Origin: Pseudomonadota bacterium
GTDB lineage: Bacteria; Pseudomonadota; Gammaproteobacteria; Acidiferrobacterales; Acidiferrobacteraceae
Assembly (NCBI GenBank): GCA_021797365.1
Contig: JAJZZU010000003.1
Location: 1 to 28,381, forward strand
Length of the DNA stretch: 28,381 bases
Direction of reading: 5' to 3'
Shown here in pieces: positions 14,535-20,386 of this stretch; the stretch's first letter is position 1, and the number at the start of each line of letters is the position of its first letter. The notes under the pieces are model-generated. The model had not been told where the DNA came from. It saw only the letters and a program-made list of their open reading frames with translations, and searched no databases. Made by a program: the position numbers and the translations under genes.

Positions 14535-15263
14535 TTATAGAATGGAGGCCACCGCCTCGGTTGCTAGGGCCAGCCAGCGCTTGAATAGGGCCCGCTCAGT
14601 CAACGTTAGGACGTCCTTGTCGCCCGCCAATACCGAGAAGGCGCCCGGCGCGGCCAAGATTTTGTCGCGCAGGTCGTCGGGGCGAAGGGCAGGGACCGAC
14701 GCCTCCCGGCCCCCGGCATCCAGGAACCCTGCACGTTCGCTGGCCTTGGCCCAATCGAATGCGGCGGCCTGCCCCAAGAAGAGGGGCAACAGGACCGAAC
14801 GGCGGCTCGGATCGACAACCGACATCAACCCGCGATCCAGGGACTTCAGGAGCGCGTCGGTGGAGGTCTTGTGAGGCCCAATCGAAAAGCTGGTGATCAG
14901 GTCATACCCGACGGCGCCCACGATCTCCGAAAGTACCGGGGCTAGGTCGTCGATCGTGTCCCCGGCGCCCGCGGGCATGTTGACCACGACGTGCTGGCCC
15001 GCGCCTGCGGCCCTCTCCAGAATGTTGCCGAGCTTGTTGAATGAAGTCTCCGCATCGCCGGCGCGGTTCAGATTCACGGCGCCCAAGGGCACCGCCCCGC
15101 GAAACCGCAAGGCCAAATCTGGGATCCCGGCGTCGCCCTCAACCAACAGGACGGGCGTCCCGATGGTTAGGAAGTGATCGAGCGCCAGGGCGGCGGCCAT
15201 AGACTTACCCGTGCCTCCCTTGTCGCCGTGGGAGATGAAAAGTTTTAGTCGGTTGTCAGTCAT
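14535..15263 (-). CDS. ParA/MinD-type ATPase (TraL/StbB-like)
   Basis: A 242-residue P-loop ATPase with the deviant Walker A motif of ParA/MinD proteins (SHGDKGGTGKSMAAALAL, residues about 10-27) and LLVEGDAG, which occupies the place of the A' region. It lacks the full ParA DNA-binding part. Proteins of this kind (IncP TraL, R388 StbB) occur beside oriT in threes with a small DNA-binding protein and a membrane protein, just as here. They influence plasmid positioning and transfer. AGGAG is six bases before the ATG. Only a degenerate version of the 19-bp motif lies upstream (near 15297-15314). Confidence 0.82.
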   Translation of the reverse strand: MTDNRLKLFISHGDKGGTGKSMAAALALDHFLTIGTPVLLVEGDAGIPDLALRFRGAVPLGAVNLNRAGDAETSFNKLGNILERAAGAGQHVVVNMPAGAGDTIDDLAPVLSEIVGAVGYDLITSFSIGPHKTSTDALLKSLDRGLMSVVDPSRRSVLLPLFLGQAAAFDWAKASERAGFLDAGGREASVPALRPDDLRDKILAAPGAFSVLAGDKDVLTLTERALFKRWLALATEAVASIL

Positions 15264-15321
15264 GTCGTACTCCTATTGTGAGTGGTACACCTGCCCTACG
15301 ATGAGGGCGGAAATGCTGTGG

Positions 15322-15669
15322 TCAAAACTCAAGCCCGTCGTCCCGGAGCTTCTCCCCGGGCATGAGGCGCCTTCCCGACGGATGCATACCGGGGGTTGGC
15401 TTCTTGGTGTCGCCCGGAGCAGGCGCGGGCACGGCCTGCACTTGCTCCGGGTTAAGGCGGCCTCTCCCTATTTGCGCGATCGCGGCCTTAAAGGCCAACC
15501 GAAGACGATCGGCTGCGCCTTTCGCTTCCGGATCGATACCTACCGACTGTCCGATCTCCTGGACGATTTGCTTCCAGGTCAGACCCCGCTCCCGCGCTCG
15601 CGTGATGGGTTGCACAAAGGCCGCAACCCGGGCGCTTCGTTTGGGAGACTGTAGATTGTCCAAGCTCAT
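15322..15669 (-). CDS. TraK-like small DNA-binding protein
   Basis: A 115-residue basic protein. Residues about 13-60 (VAAFVQPITRARERGLTWKQ then IVQEIG) follow the pattern of IncP TraK-like proteins, where a helical unit with 'G-(Y/L)-T-(M/W)-K-x-I' is followed by a second helix ending in a basic stretch. TraK binds and wraps oriT. The C-terminus is Pro-rich and disordered. I chose ATG 15669 (GAGGA eight bases upstream) over TTG 15684. It is first in the TraK-L-M-like set, directly beside the repeat-rich non-coding region, which fits an oriT-binding role. Family assignment is by pattern and context. Confidence 0.6.
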   Translation of the reverse strand: MSLDNLQSPKRSARVAAFVQPITRARERGLTWKQIVQEIGQSVGIDPEAKGAADRLRLAFKAAIAQIGRGRLNPEQVQAVPAPAPGDTKKPTPGMHPSGRRLMPGEKLRDDGLEF

Positions 15670-15730
15670 ATCGTTGGTCCTCAAAATGCACGGCTCAAAA
15701 GGCTACCCCTTAACATCCTTCGGTTTGCGC

Positions 15731-15760
15731 CGAATGACGCCGTTTTTATACGGTCATTCG
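15731..15760 (-). promoter_or_regulatory. Hairpin in TraK-like leader
   Basis: CGAATGAC (15731-15738) pairs with GTCATTCG (15753-15760), with inner CCGT/ACGG extending the stem. It lies midway in an unusually long 128-base leader between the 19-bp motif and the ATG, so it may be an mRNA control structure or an operator. Confidence 0.5.
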
Positions 15761-15797
15761 CCTTGTCCTGATCTCGCCCTATCGGGCTCCCTCCCCC

Positions 15798-15816
15798 TAT
15801 CCGCGCCGAGGGAAAT
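15798..15816 (-). promoter_or_regulatory. 19-bp motif copy 9 (TraK-like unit)
   Basis: Gene strand ATTTCCCTCGGCGCGGATA, consensus. It is 128 bases before the ATG at 15669, by far the longest spacing of a consensus copy apart from copy 11. Confidence 0.76.
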
Positions 15817-15915
15817 TGGAGTATTCCGGGGCTTTCCGTAGCCTTTCGAGGTGAAGCGAAGTAAAACGGCGGAATACGAAGCGTCTGCTTATTCGGAAAG
15901 CAACGTGTCTCAACG

Positions 15916-15955
15916 TTTCCCGCCGCTATCGTTCGTTTCTCGCCGCTTTCATTCG
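15916..15955. repeat. Tandem 20-bp direct repeat
   Basis: TTTCCCGCCGCTATCGTTCG (15916-15935) is followed directly by TTTCTCGCCGCTTTCATTCG (15936-15955), 17 of 20 identical. The period of about two helical turns suggests protein binding on one face of the helix. Confidence 0.8.
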
Positions 15956-16005
15956 GAAGCCCCCGAATCTTGACGGCCGCAATACGGTTTCCGAAGGGGT
16001 GGCCT

Positions 16006-16082
16006 CGTCTGACAGCTTTTTGAGGCGGGGCGTGGGTTTCAGAGGAAAGCTGTCGGACAGTGGTTAGGTGCTGTCTGACAGC
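16006..16082. repeat. Three GCTGTCNGACAGC-type palindromic sites
   Basis: GCTGTCTGACAGC at 16070-16082 is a perfect 13-bp odd palindrome. GCTGTCGGACAGT at 16049-16061 is nearly so, and CGTCTGACAGC at 16006-16016 is a partial copy. Centres are at about 16010, 16055 and 16076; the last two are 21 bp apart, which suits cooperative binding of a dimeric regulator. Confidence 0.7.
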
Positions 16083-16147
16083 GTATGACGCTTCTAATGG
16101 CTTGAATGGTTTACGGTTTTGACTTTGGGTTTGGGTTTAGGGGGTTG

Positions 16148-16166
16148 CACCATCGGTGCGATGGTG
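16148..16166. repeat. Perfect short hairpin
   Basis: CACCATCG (16148-16155), loop GTG, CGATGGTG (16159-16166). No T-run follows, so it is not a typical terminator. It could be an oriT hairpin or operator. Confidence 0.55.
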
Positions 16167-16245
16167 TGAGCTCTCGGGGACCCGCCCGAGCGCAGCGAGG
16201 GTGGGGGCTTTTGATTTTGACTTGGACTTAGGGCTTGAATTGGAT

Positions 16246-16467
16246 TCAGACCCGAGGAGACCGAGGGGACACAGGGAAGAGGGGGGCAAACAGCAAACGA
16301 AAAGGCCGACCAGAGAGAGGTCGAGCGCGGGCGAGTTGACGTAGGATTCCGACACCGCACCCTTGCACGTGCCCTGCGCTCTGCTCTGCCCTGCCCTCGT
16401 GTCCGCCGACCCGGTTCATTGCCGGCCGTATGGCCGGGCCACGCATCCGCCCTTTGCGTGCCTGCAT
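16246..16467 (-). pseudogene. Mosaic remnant of two neighbouring genes
   Basis: The minus-strand frame from ATG 16467 begins MQARKGRMRGPAIRPAMNRV, resembling the start of the 313-579 protein (MSRQTKGPVSRVGNRV). It then gives AEQSAGHVQGCG, resembling the end of the 17217-17573 protein (AEQDGAGHVHGCG). So two unrelated ends appear fused. It lies behind the second copy of the double operator. I treat it as a recombination remnant, though the open frame of 73 codons could still be read. Confidence 0.4.
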
Positions 16468-16478
16468 GCGTTATTTAT

Positions 16479-16525
16479 CGATGACGCGTCATATTTAATC
16501 AAACTGTTTCGATGACGCGTCATCG
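16479..16525 (-). promoter_or_regulatory. Paired palindromic operators, copy 2
   Basis: CGATGACGCGTCATAT at 16479-16494 and the perfect 16-bp palindrome CGATGACGCGTCATCG at 16510-16525, in the same arrangement as 615-660. Flanking bases (GGTGAGGGGGTCGGCGG on the right of both) are conserved too, so about 150 bp was duplicated. Confidence 0.75.
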
Positions 16526-16567
16526 AACATTGGGGGACGGGGTGAGGGGGTCGGCGGATGAGGCCAA

Positions 16568-16669
16568 GGGCTTGTCGGTAATCTGTCCGTATAAAGTCGG
16601 GATCGGTGTCGGGCACTCGGGTTTGGCCCGGGGCTTGTCCGTATTTTGTCCGTATAAAGTCGGGATCGG
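16568..16669. repeat. Two 39-bp direct repeats, candidate oriT or control site
   Basis: 16568-16606 and 16631-16669 agree at 36 of 39 positions and start 63 bp apart. Each contains TGTCCGTATAAAGTCGGG; the second also has a tandem TTGTCCGTAT. A TTGTC(C/T) followed by an AT-rich stretch loosely resembles the nick region of MobF plasmids such as R388 (TATTGTCT/ATAG). This is a suggestion only. Confidence 0.6.
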
Positions 16670-16690
16670 GCTTCCGGGAGTGGCGGCTGT

Positions 16691-17164
16691 CTATAGGTAG
16701 AAGTCGTCGGCGTCAGCGAGGCGTTCGCGCATGAGATCCATGGCCTTCTTGAACTCGGCCGCCTTTTTCTCCCTTCGAGCGACGGCCCTGGGTTCCTGCT
16801 GTTTTTGAGCCGACCGCTCGGCGGCGCGGGCGATGCGTGCAGCCTCGCGGGATTCATCCCGTGCCACTACTTTACTTTTACGATCAAGCAGCCAGCGTGA
16901 TCTATGCATCTCACTCTGCGCGTCTTGATACGCTTTAAGCGCATTGCCCACGCGGTCGGACAATTCATCCTCATATTCGGACCAATCCGGCCTTGAGGCC
17001 CGATCAAACGCGATCGCGGCGTCATAGATTGCCTTATGTTCTTCTCCTAACCGGATCCAATTATTGCAGGCAGTAACATACGCGCGCCGCGCGTCCTCCG
17101 CCTCTTGCCTGTGATTCTCGAGCCTGGCCGCTCGTTCCAGTTCCTTTTCCTTCTGCTTGCTCAT
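16691..17164 (-). CDS. Coiled-coil hypothetical protein
   Basis: A 157-residue, highly charged, probably all-helical protein with coiled-coil character at both ends (about residues 1-35 and 95-150, rich in E, R, K and A). There is no signal peptide, membrane span or known domain. The ATG at 17164 has AGGAG six bases upstream within a tandem 16-bp repeat that contains the ribosome-site sequence twice. It follows the 17217 gene with a short gap and has no 19-bp motif, so it probably shares that transcript. Confidence 0.68.
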   Translation of the reverse strand: MSKQKEKELERAARLENHRQEAEDARRAYVTACNNWIRLGEEHKAIYDAAIAFDRASRPDWSEYEDELSDRVGNALKAYQDAQSEMHRSRWLLDRKSKVVARDESREAARIARAAERSAQKQQEPRAVARREKKAAEFKKAMDLMRERLADADDFYL

Positions 17165-17196
17165 GTGCTCTCCTAGCCTCGTGATCTCCTAGCCTC
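17165..17196 (-). repeat. Tandem 16-bp repeat carrying two ribosome-site copies
   Basis: On the gene strand GAGGCTAGGAGATCAC is followed by GAGGCTAGGAGAGCAC, then the ATG. Only the second AGGAG is at usable distance. Confidence 0.75.
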
Positions 17197-17216
17197 GCCG
17201 CCACCGGCCTCGCCGA

Positions 17217-17573
17217 TTAGTAACCCGAATTTGCCAATTCGTCAATTGTCCCGCATCCGTGCACGTGCCCTGCGCCGTCCTGCTCTGCGCTCTCCTGCTG
17301 GCAATACGCTTTCGCCTTCTGCCACTGTGCCGTGTTTTCCGAGGCCTGAGTTATCCAATGGCTATTCTGGCCTACCTTCCCAAGGCCCTTGGAAAAGTAC
17401 GCGACCTGCTGCGCTATGGGCGCGGTCGCGGGCGGCGCACTCTCTTGGTGGACAAACCCGCCAAGCAACGTGGCGACGAGCGCGCACCCGCCGACGATGG
17501 ACACAAATTTGAACCCGAATGAAAGCCAATGGTTTTGCTGGACAGGGATGTGTGACATCGTGTTGTAGTTCAT
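17217..17573 (-). CDS. Single-span exported or membrane protein
   Basis: A 118-residue protein with one hydrophobic span (about residues 19-41, WLSFGFKFVSIVGGCALVAT then LLGGFV) acting as anchor or signal. The mature part is Gln-rich and helical and ends with two cysteines (AYCQQE and HGCGTIDELANSGY) that could form a disulfide in the periplasm. It is loosely similar in plan to small TrbK/TraH-like lipo- or anchor proteins, but no family is recognised. The ATG at 17573 has AGGAGGT upstream; an upstream in-frame extension covers the leader and motif. Part of its 3' end is echoed in the pseudogene at 16246-16467. Confidence 0.7.
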   Translation of the reverse strand: MNYNTMSHIPVQQNHWLSFGFKFVSIVGGCALVATLLGGFVHQESAPPATAPIAQQVAYFSKGLGKVGQNSHWITQASENTAQWQKAKAYCQQESAEQDGAGHVHGCGTIDELANSGY

Positions 17574-17614
17574 GGTACCTCCTATCTGTCTGTTTTCGCC
17601 GTTCCTTATGTCTC

Positions 17615-17633
17615 TATCCACGCCGGGGGAAAT
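17615..17633 (-). promoter_or_regulatory. 19-bp motif copy 10
   Basis: Gene strand ATTTCCCCCGGCGTGGATA. The TGA stop of the 17633-17842 gene overlaps its first base. It is 41 bases before the ATG at 17573. Confidence 0.76.
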
Positions 17634-17842
17634 CACTCCTTTCGCTTCATTTTTTCGCGGCATGCTTGAATCACAAACTGTGTTCGGCTCACGCCGGCCC
17701 TCTCAGCCGCCTTGCCGATACGTGCCCACAGCGCGGCCGGCATAACGACGCTGATTTTTTTCAGGTCGCCGTGCTGCTTGTAGAACCGCGCCACGCGGGC
17801 GCGGTTCTGTAATGCCTTTTTCGCCACCGGCTTCGTCTTCAT
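17633..17842 (-). CDS. Small ribbon-helix-helix protein
   Basis: A 69-residue basic protein whose C-terminal 40 residues (KKISVVMPAALWARIGKAAE then GVSRTQFVIQACREK) fit an RHH/CopG-like DNA-binding fold: a short strand, then two helices. The N-terminus is Lys/Arg-rich. It probably acts as a transcriptional regulator or antitoxin-like protein; no toxin gene is evident beside it. The ATG overlaps the stop of the upstream gene (ATGA), so the two are co-translated from a promoter with twin operators (18385-18457), and it is a candidate to bind them. Confidence 0.72.
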   Translation of the reverse strand: MKTKPVAKKALQNRARVARFYKQHGDLKKISVVMPAALWARIGKAAERAGVSRTQFVIQACREKMKRKE

Positions 17843-18330
17843 GTCTTCTTCAAGAATTTCAACGCGCCGTCTCCCAGCGAACGCGGCTTGCCCCATTCCC
17901 GCGACGTGGCGGGGGCGGCGGACCCAACATCAACCTCCTGCTCTTTCAGAGCGTCAACGGTTTTCTTGGCATCCTCGACCGCCGTTTTGATCCCCGCCAC
18001 CAACATCTGGTTGAACGCATCGCCCCCACCAACGGCGTCTATAAGCTCAGAAACAGACATCTCATGAGGGTAGAAGTTACCGTTGGCCTGGGGGCTGACT
18101 TCCACAACAAGCCGTTGGCCGGAGCCAAAACGAAACCGCGCCCGGACGCCCGTCGCAACGCCCACGCGACCACCATAATCATCCTTCCGGTATGACCACT
18201 TAACCCCAGAGCTACACACGTTCAAAACGACATTCCCAACCTTGGATACCACCCGCTGGATCGCCGCATCTCGGTCCTTGATCGCCTTCTCCGCCTCGTC
18301 GGCCATCCGCTTTAAATCTTCGTCCACCAT
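17839..18330 (-). CDS. Hypothetical protein, first gene of RHH operon
   Basis: A 163-residue soluble protein. A helical N-terminus (residues 1-35) is followed by a probable beta-rich middle (GVKWSYRKDDYGGRVGVATG then RARFRFGSGQRLVVEV), then a helical part and a basic C-terminus. No family is recognised. ATG 18330 is chosen because AAGGAG lies seven bases upstream; an alternative ATG at 18351 lies just before the A-rich stretch. It is co-transcribed with the RHH gene. Confidence 0.65.
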   Translation of the reverse strand: MVDEDLKRMADEAEKAIKDRDAAIQRVVSKVGNVVLNVCSSGVKWSYRKDDYGGRVGVATGVRARFRFGSGQRLVVEVSPQANGNFYPHEMSVSELIDAVGGGDAFNQMLVAGIKTAVEDAKKTVDALKEQEVDVGSAAPATSREWGKPRSLGDGALKFLKKT

Positions 18331-18384
18331 CCCGTGCTCCTTTTTTTTCATGCCCGCGTTACTTTCCGGGGCTTCACAGCCATT

Positions 18385-18457
18385 ATTATATACCATTAGC
18401 GGGCTAATGCCACTAGCGCGCCATGAAATGTTTTTATAGGCGTTAGCCCGCTAATGC
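18385..18457 (-). promoter_or_regulatory. Promoter with two KorB-like operators
   Basis: On the gene strand TATAAT lies at 18390-18385. Just upstream is the palindrome CATTAGCCCGCTAATG (18409-18394), and a second copy GTTAGCCCGCTAAT on the plus strand lies at 18442-18455. The centres are 47 bp apart. The box resembles the IncP KorB operator TTTAGCSGCTAAA with one extra central base. The first copy would sit between the -35 and -10, a classic repression position. Confidence 0.72.
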
Positions 18458-18477
18458 GGCCAAACATGCTTCACCTA

Positions 18478-18496
18478 CATCGGCGCGCGGGGAAAT
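18478..18496 (-). promoter_or_regulatory. 19-bp motif copy 11
   Basis: Gene strand ATTTCCCCGCGCGCCGATG. It has a G in place of the final A. It lies upstream of the twin-operator promoter, 147 bases before the ATG at 18330, so this unit may have two promoters. Confidence 0.65.
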
Positions 18497-18550
18497 TGGT
18501 GGCTCAAATTGTGGTTCGTTTCGGCGTCACTTTTTGAGCCAGCCCGGGCA

Positions 18551-18574
18551 TAAAAAAGGCCCCCATTGGGGGCC
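18551..18574 (-). terminator. Rho-independent terminator of OmpA-barrel gene
   Basis: Minus strand GGCCCCCAATGGGGGCC followed by TTTTTTA: a perfect 7-bp stem and a T-run, 36 bases after the stop at 18611. Confidence 0.88.
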
Positions 18575-18610
18575 AAGGCGCCATCCGTGGCGAGGGAGGT
18601 TTTGTGGGGA

Positions 18611-20251
18611 TTAGAACCGGCCCTTCAGGCTGATCTCTTCGGTCTTGGTGACCGCCGTGGCGCCTTGCGGGGATGGAAGGGCCACCGTGCCGGTCCCGAC
18701 GGAAGCAGGAATGTTGGGGCCTGTGTACCCAGCGCCTGACTGGTGGTCGATACCGTACGCAACGTCCACCCACAGCCCGTGCGTTATGCGCTTTTTCAGG
18801 CTTATGCTGATTCCAGGATTATAGGAATTCCATGGCCGGTTCGGGTTGAACGGCGCCAACGCTTGGGCCAGGGTCGCCGGCATCACGACGCCGCCCGATT
18901 CAAACTGCTCACCACCCACCCAAATGGCGGTCGCACCCCATCCGTCCCGGGTCACGCCCAGCTTGACGAAACGCCCGGTCGTGATCGTACCCACTTGTGA
19001 GTTGGGGAAGGCCGCACCCATGGAGAGGCGGACCCCATGCCCGGCCACCGTCCCCATCAGAACGCGTGGGGCGGCATACCCTTGCCCTCCCCATGGGGAT
19101 TGGGAGTAGGCCAGCTGCCAGCCCTGGCCGGAGATCGCCAGGCTTGGGGTGACACTGATCGCGCTCCCACCGACGGCCTGAGTGCTGGCGACGGTCATTG
19201 TTGGGCATGGGTTACCTCCATTCGTGGCAGGCGTGCAGCCCTGGTATAGCGGCTGCGTGCTTTCCCCACCAGTCAAGCTTTGTTCGGAGAGCCATCCGAT
19301 CTTGACGCCTGGGGTGACTGTCAAGCCAAAGACCTTCCACATTGGTGATGCAATGGACGCATGTAAAAATTGCGTGCTCACGTTATCACGGGCGTTTATC
19401 GGGTAAAACAAAACCCCGTCGGGGAGATAAGTTACCCCTTGGGTACCAGACAACACCGGGTTTGTCACCTGCGTGGTTTGGGACAATCCACCGAACCCAA
19501 ACTCTAAGGGGACACTCCACGGCGTCCAAAAATTGAAATTTATGGGACGCGCTGTGCGGATGGAGAATCCGTACCCGCGGGCCTGGTAGTTGTCCCCCAT
19601 CCCCACGCTCGCTCCGGCGATCCCGCCGCCGATCCCTGTGGGGCTTGAGTAGGTCACCCCGACAACTGCGCCAGTATTAAACTGCGTGGTTCGGGTGACG
19701 TACCACACGGACCCCACATAATTGTGGGAAGCCACCTTCGGCTTTGGCTTGTGGGCCTGGGCGGCCTGCAAGGCCTCGATCTCGGCTTGCAACTTACGGA
19801 TTTGCTTGGGCGTCGCCTGCGGGGTTGCCACCTGCGGACCCTGGCCGGCCAGCGCCTGGCGCGTGGTTGCGTCGACGATCACGGCGCGATCCTTGGCCGG
19901 CGAGCCGCGATGGACGATCCCCACATATTGGCTAACGATCTTACGACGCGGGATGCCAGCGCTAACCAGTGCGTTGCGCACGCGGGCAGCCCGTTCGCCT
20001 GACAGCACAAAATTATAGGCCGCGCTGCCCACGGGGCTCGCCCCTGCGCGCAAAAGAACCACCTGGCCGGGCTCGTGGGTGGCCGCCTTGGCCTGGGCGA
20101 GCAAGGTCTTGGGGATGCTCGTGGGGTGCGTCGATCCGTTGGCGAATGCGACGACCCCGATCTGACGGGCATGGGCGACCGTCGCGAGCACCATAAAGAT
20201 CATGGCTCCCATCCCCATTACAAAACTACGATATGGTCGATTGGCTTTCAT
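18611..20251 (-). CDS. Exported OmpA-domain and beta-barrel fusion protein
   Basis: A 546-residue protein. The signal peptide ends ATVAHA. Residues about 30-145 resemble an OmpA-C peptidoglycan-binding domain (AFANGSTHPTSIP, then LSGERAARVRNALVSAGIP, then DRAVIVD). A short coiled-coil (about 155-185, KQIRKLQAEIEALQAAQAHK) links it to a long beta-rich region (about 190-546) ending in EISLKGRF, a barrel-type C-terminus. The barrel shares blocks with the 7562-8497 protein. In known OmpA proteins the barrel comes first, so this order is unusual. It may be an outer-membrane component fixed to the cell wall that serves mating contact or the element's surface. It has its own motif, leader hairpin, GGAGGT and terminator. 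Confidence 0.8.
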   Translation of the reverse strand: MKANRPYRSFVMGMGAMIFMVLATVAHARQIGVVAFANGSTHPTSIPKTLLAQAKAATHEPGQVVLLRAGASPVGSAAYNFVLSGERAARVRNALVSAGIPRRKIVSQYVGIVHRGSPAKDRAVIVDATTRQALAGQGPQVATPQATPKQIRKLQAEIEALQAAQAHKPKPKVASHNYVGSVWYVTRTTQFNTGAVVGVTYSSPTGIGGGIAGASVGMGDNYQARGYGFSIRTARPINFNFWTPWSVPLEFGFGGLSQTTQVTNPVLSGTQGVTYLPDGVLFYPINARDNVSTQFLHASIASPMWKVFGLTVTPGVKIGWLSEQSLTGGESTQPLYQGCTPATNGGNPCPTMTVASTQAVGGSAISVTPSLAISGQGWQLAYSQSPWGGQGYAAPRVLMGTVAGHGVRLSMGAAFPNSQVGTITTGRFVKLGVTRDGWGATAIWVGGEQFESGGVVMPATLAQALAPFNPNRPWNSYNPGISISLKKRITHGLWVDVAYGIDHQSGAGYTGPNIPASVGTGTVALPSPQGATAVTKTEEISLKGRF

Positions 20252-20266
20252 TGTGGTACCTCCTAT

Positions 20267-20285
20267 GCCCCCAAAAAGTGGGGGC
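20267..20285 (-). promoter_or_regulatory. Leader hairpin of OmpA-barrel gene
   Basis: GCCCCC AAAAAGT GGGGGC, directly before TAGGAGGT of the 20251 start. Same position as the hairpins at 7178, 7449 and 11830 but with a different loop, so the stem rather than the loop is kept. Confidence 0.6.
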
Positions 20286-20293
20286 TTCAGAGG

Positions 20294-20312
20294 TATCGGC
20301 GCGGAGGGAAAT
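20294..20312 (-). promoter_or_regulatory. 19-bp motif copy 12
   Basis: Gene strand ATTTCCCTCCGCGCCGATA, 42 bases before the ATG at 20251. It is the rightmost copy and lies in the divergent gap to the plus-strand gene at 20387. Confidence 0.76.
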
Positions 20313-20386
20313 TGGGTGTCCGATAATGGAGAGACATAGGGTCGCGGGTGTATGATCAATAAAGCGAGAATATAGAGATCAACGCC

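Larger units (their letters stand above)
15817..16690. other. Repeat-rich non-coding region, candidate oriT/control region
   Basis: About 870 bp without a convincing gene. From left to right it has a tandem 20-bp repeat, three GTCTGACAGC-type sites, a hairpin at 16148-16166, GGGTTT/GACTTG-rich low-complexity DNA (16110-16260), a mosaic pseudogene, a paired operator, and two 39-bp direct repeats. Its place beside the TraK-like gene makes it the most likely home of oriT. Confidence 0.5.

Noticed and set aside
15297..15314. Possible 13th copy of the 19-bp motif before the ParA-like gene
   Set aside because: The gene-strand reading keeps ATTTCCGCCCTCAT but lacks the GATA end and standard length; kept out of the count.
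16006..16082. Interpreting the GTCTGACAGC sites as insertion-sequence ends
   Set aside because: There is no transposase nearby and the sites are palindromic and closely phased, which fits regulator binding better.
16137..16360. Two overlapping minus-strand frames of 72 and 88 codons in the repeat region
   Set aside because: Low-complexity products (KPKPKVK, SKSKSK) that follow from the GGGTTT/GACTTG-type repeats; no ribosome site or domain.
16495..16857. 120-codon minus-strand frame across the 39-bp repeats
   Set aside because: It overlaps the better supported coiled-coil gene and its RLYTD repeats simply reflect the DNA repeats.
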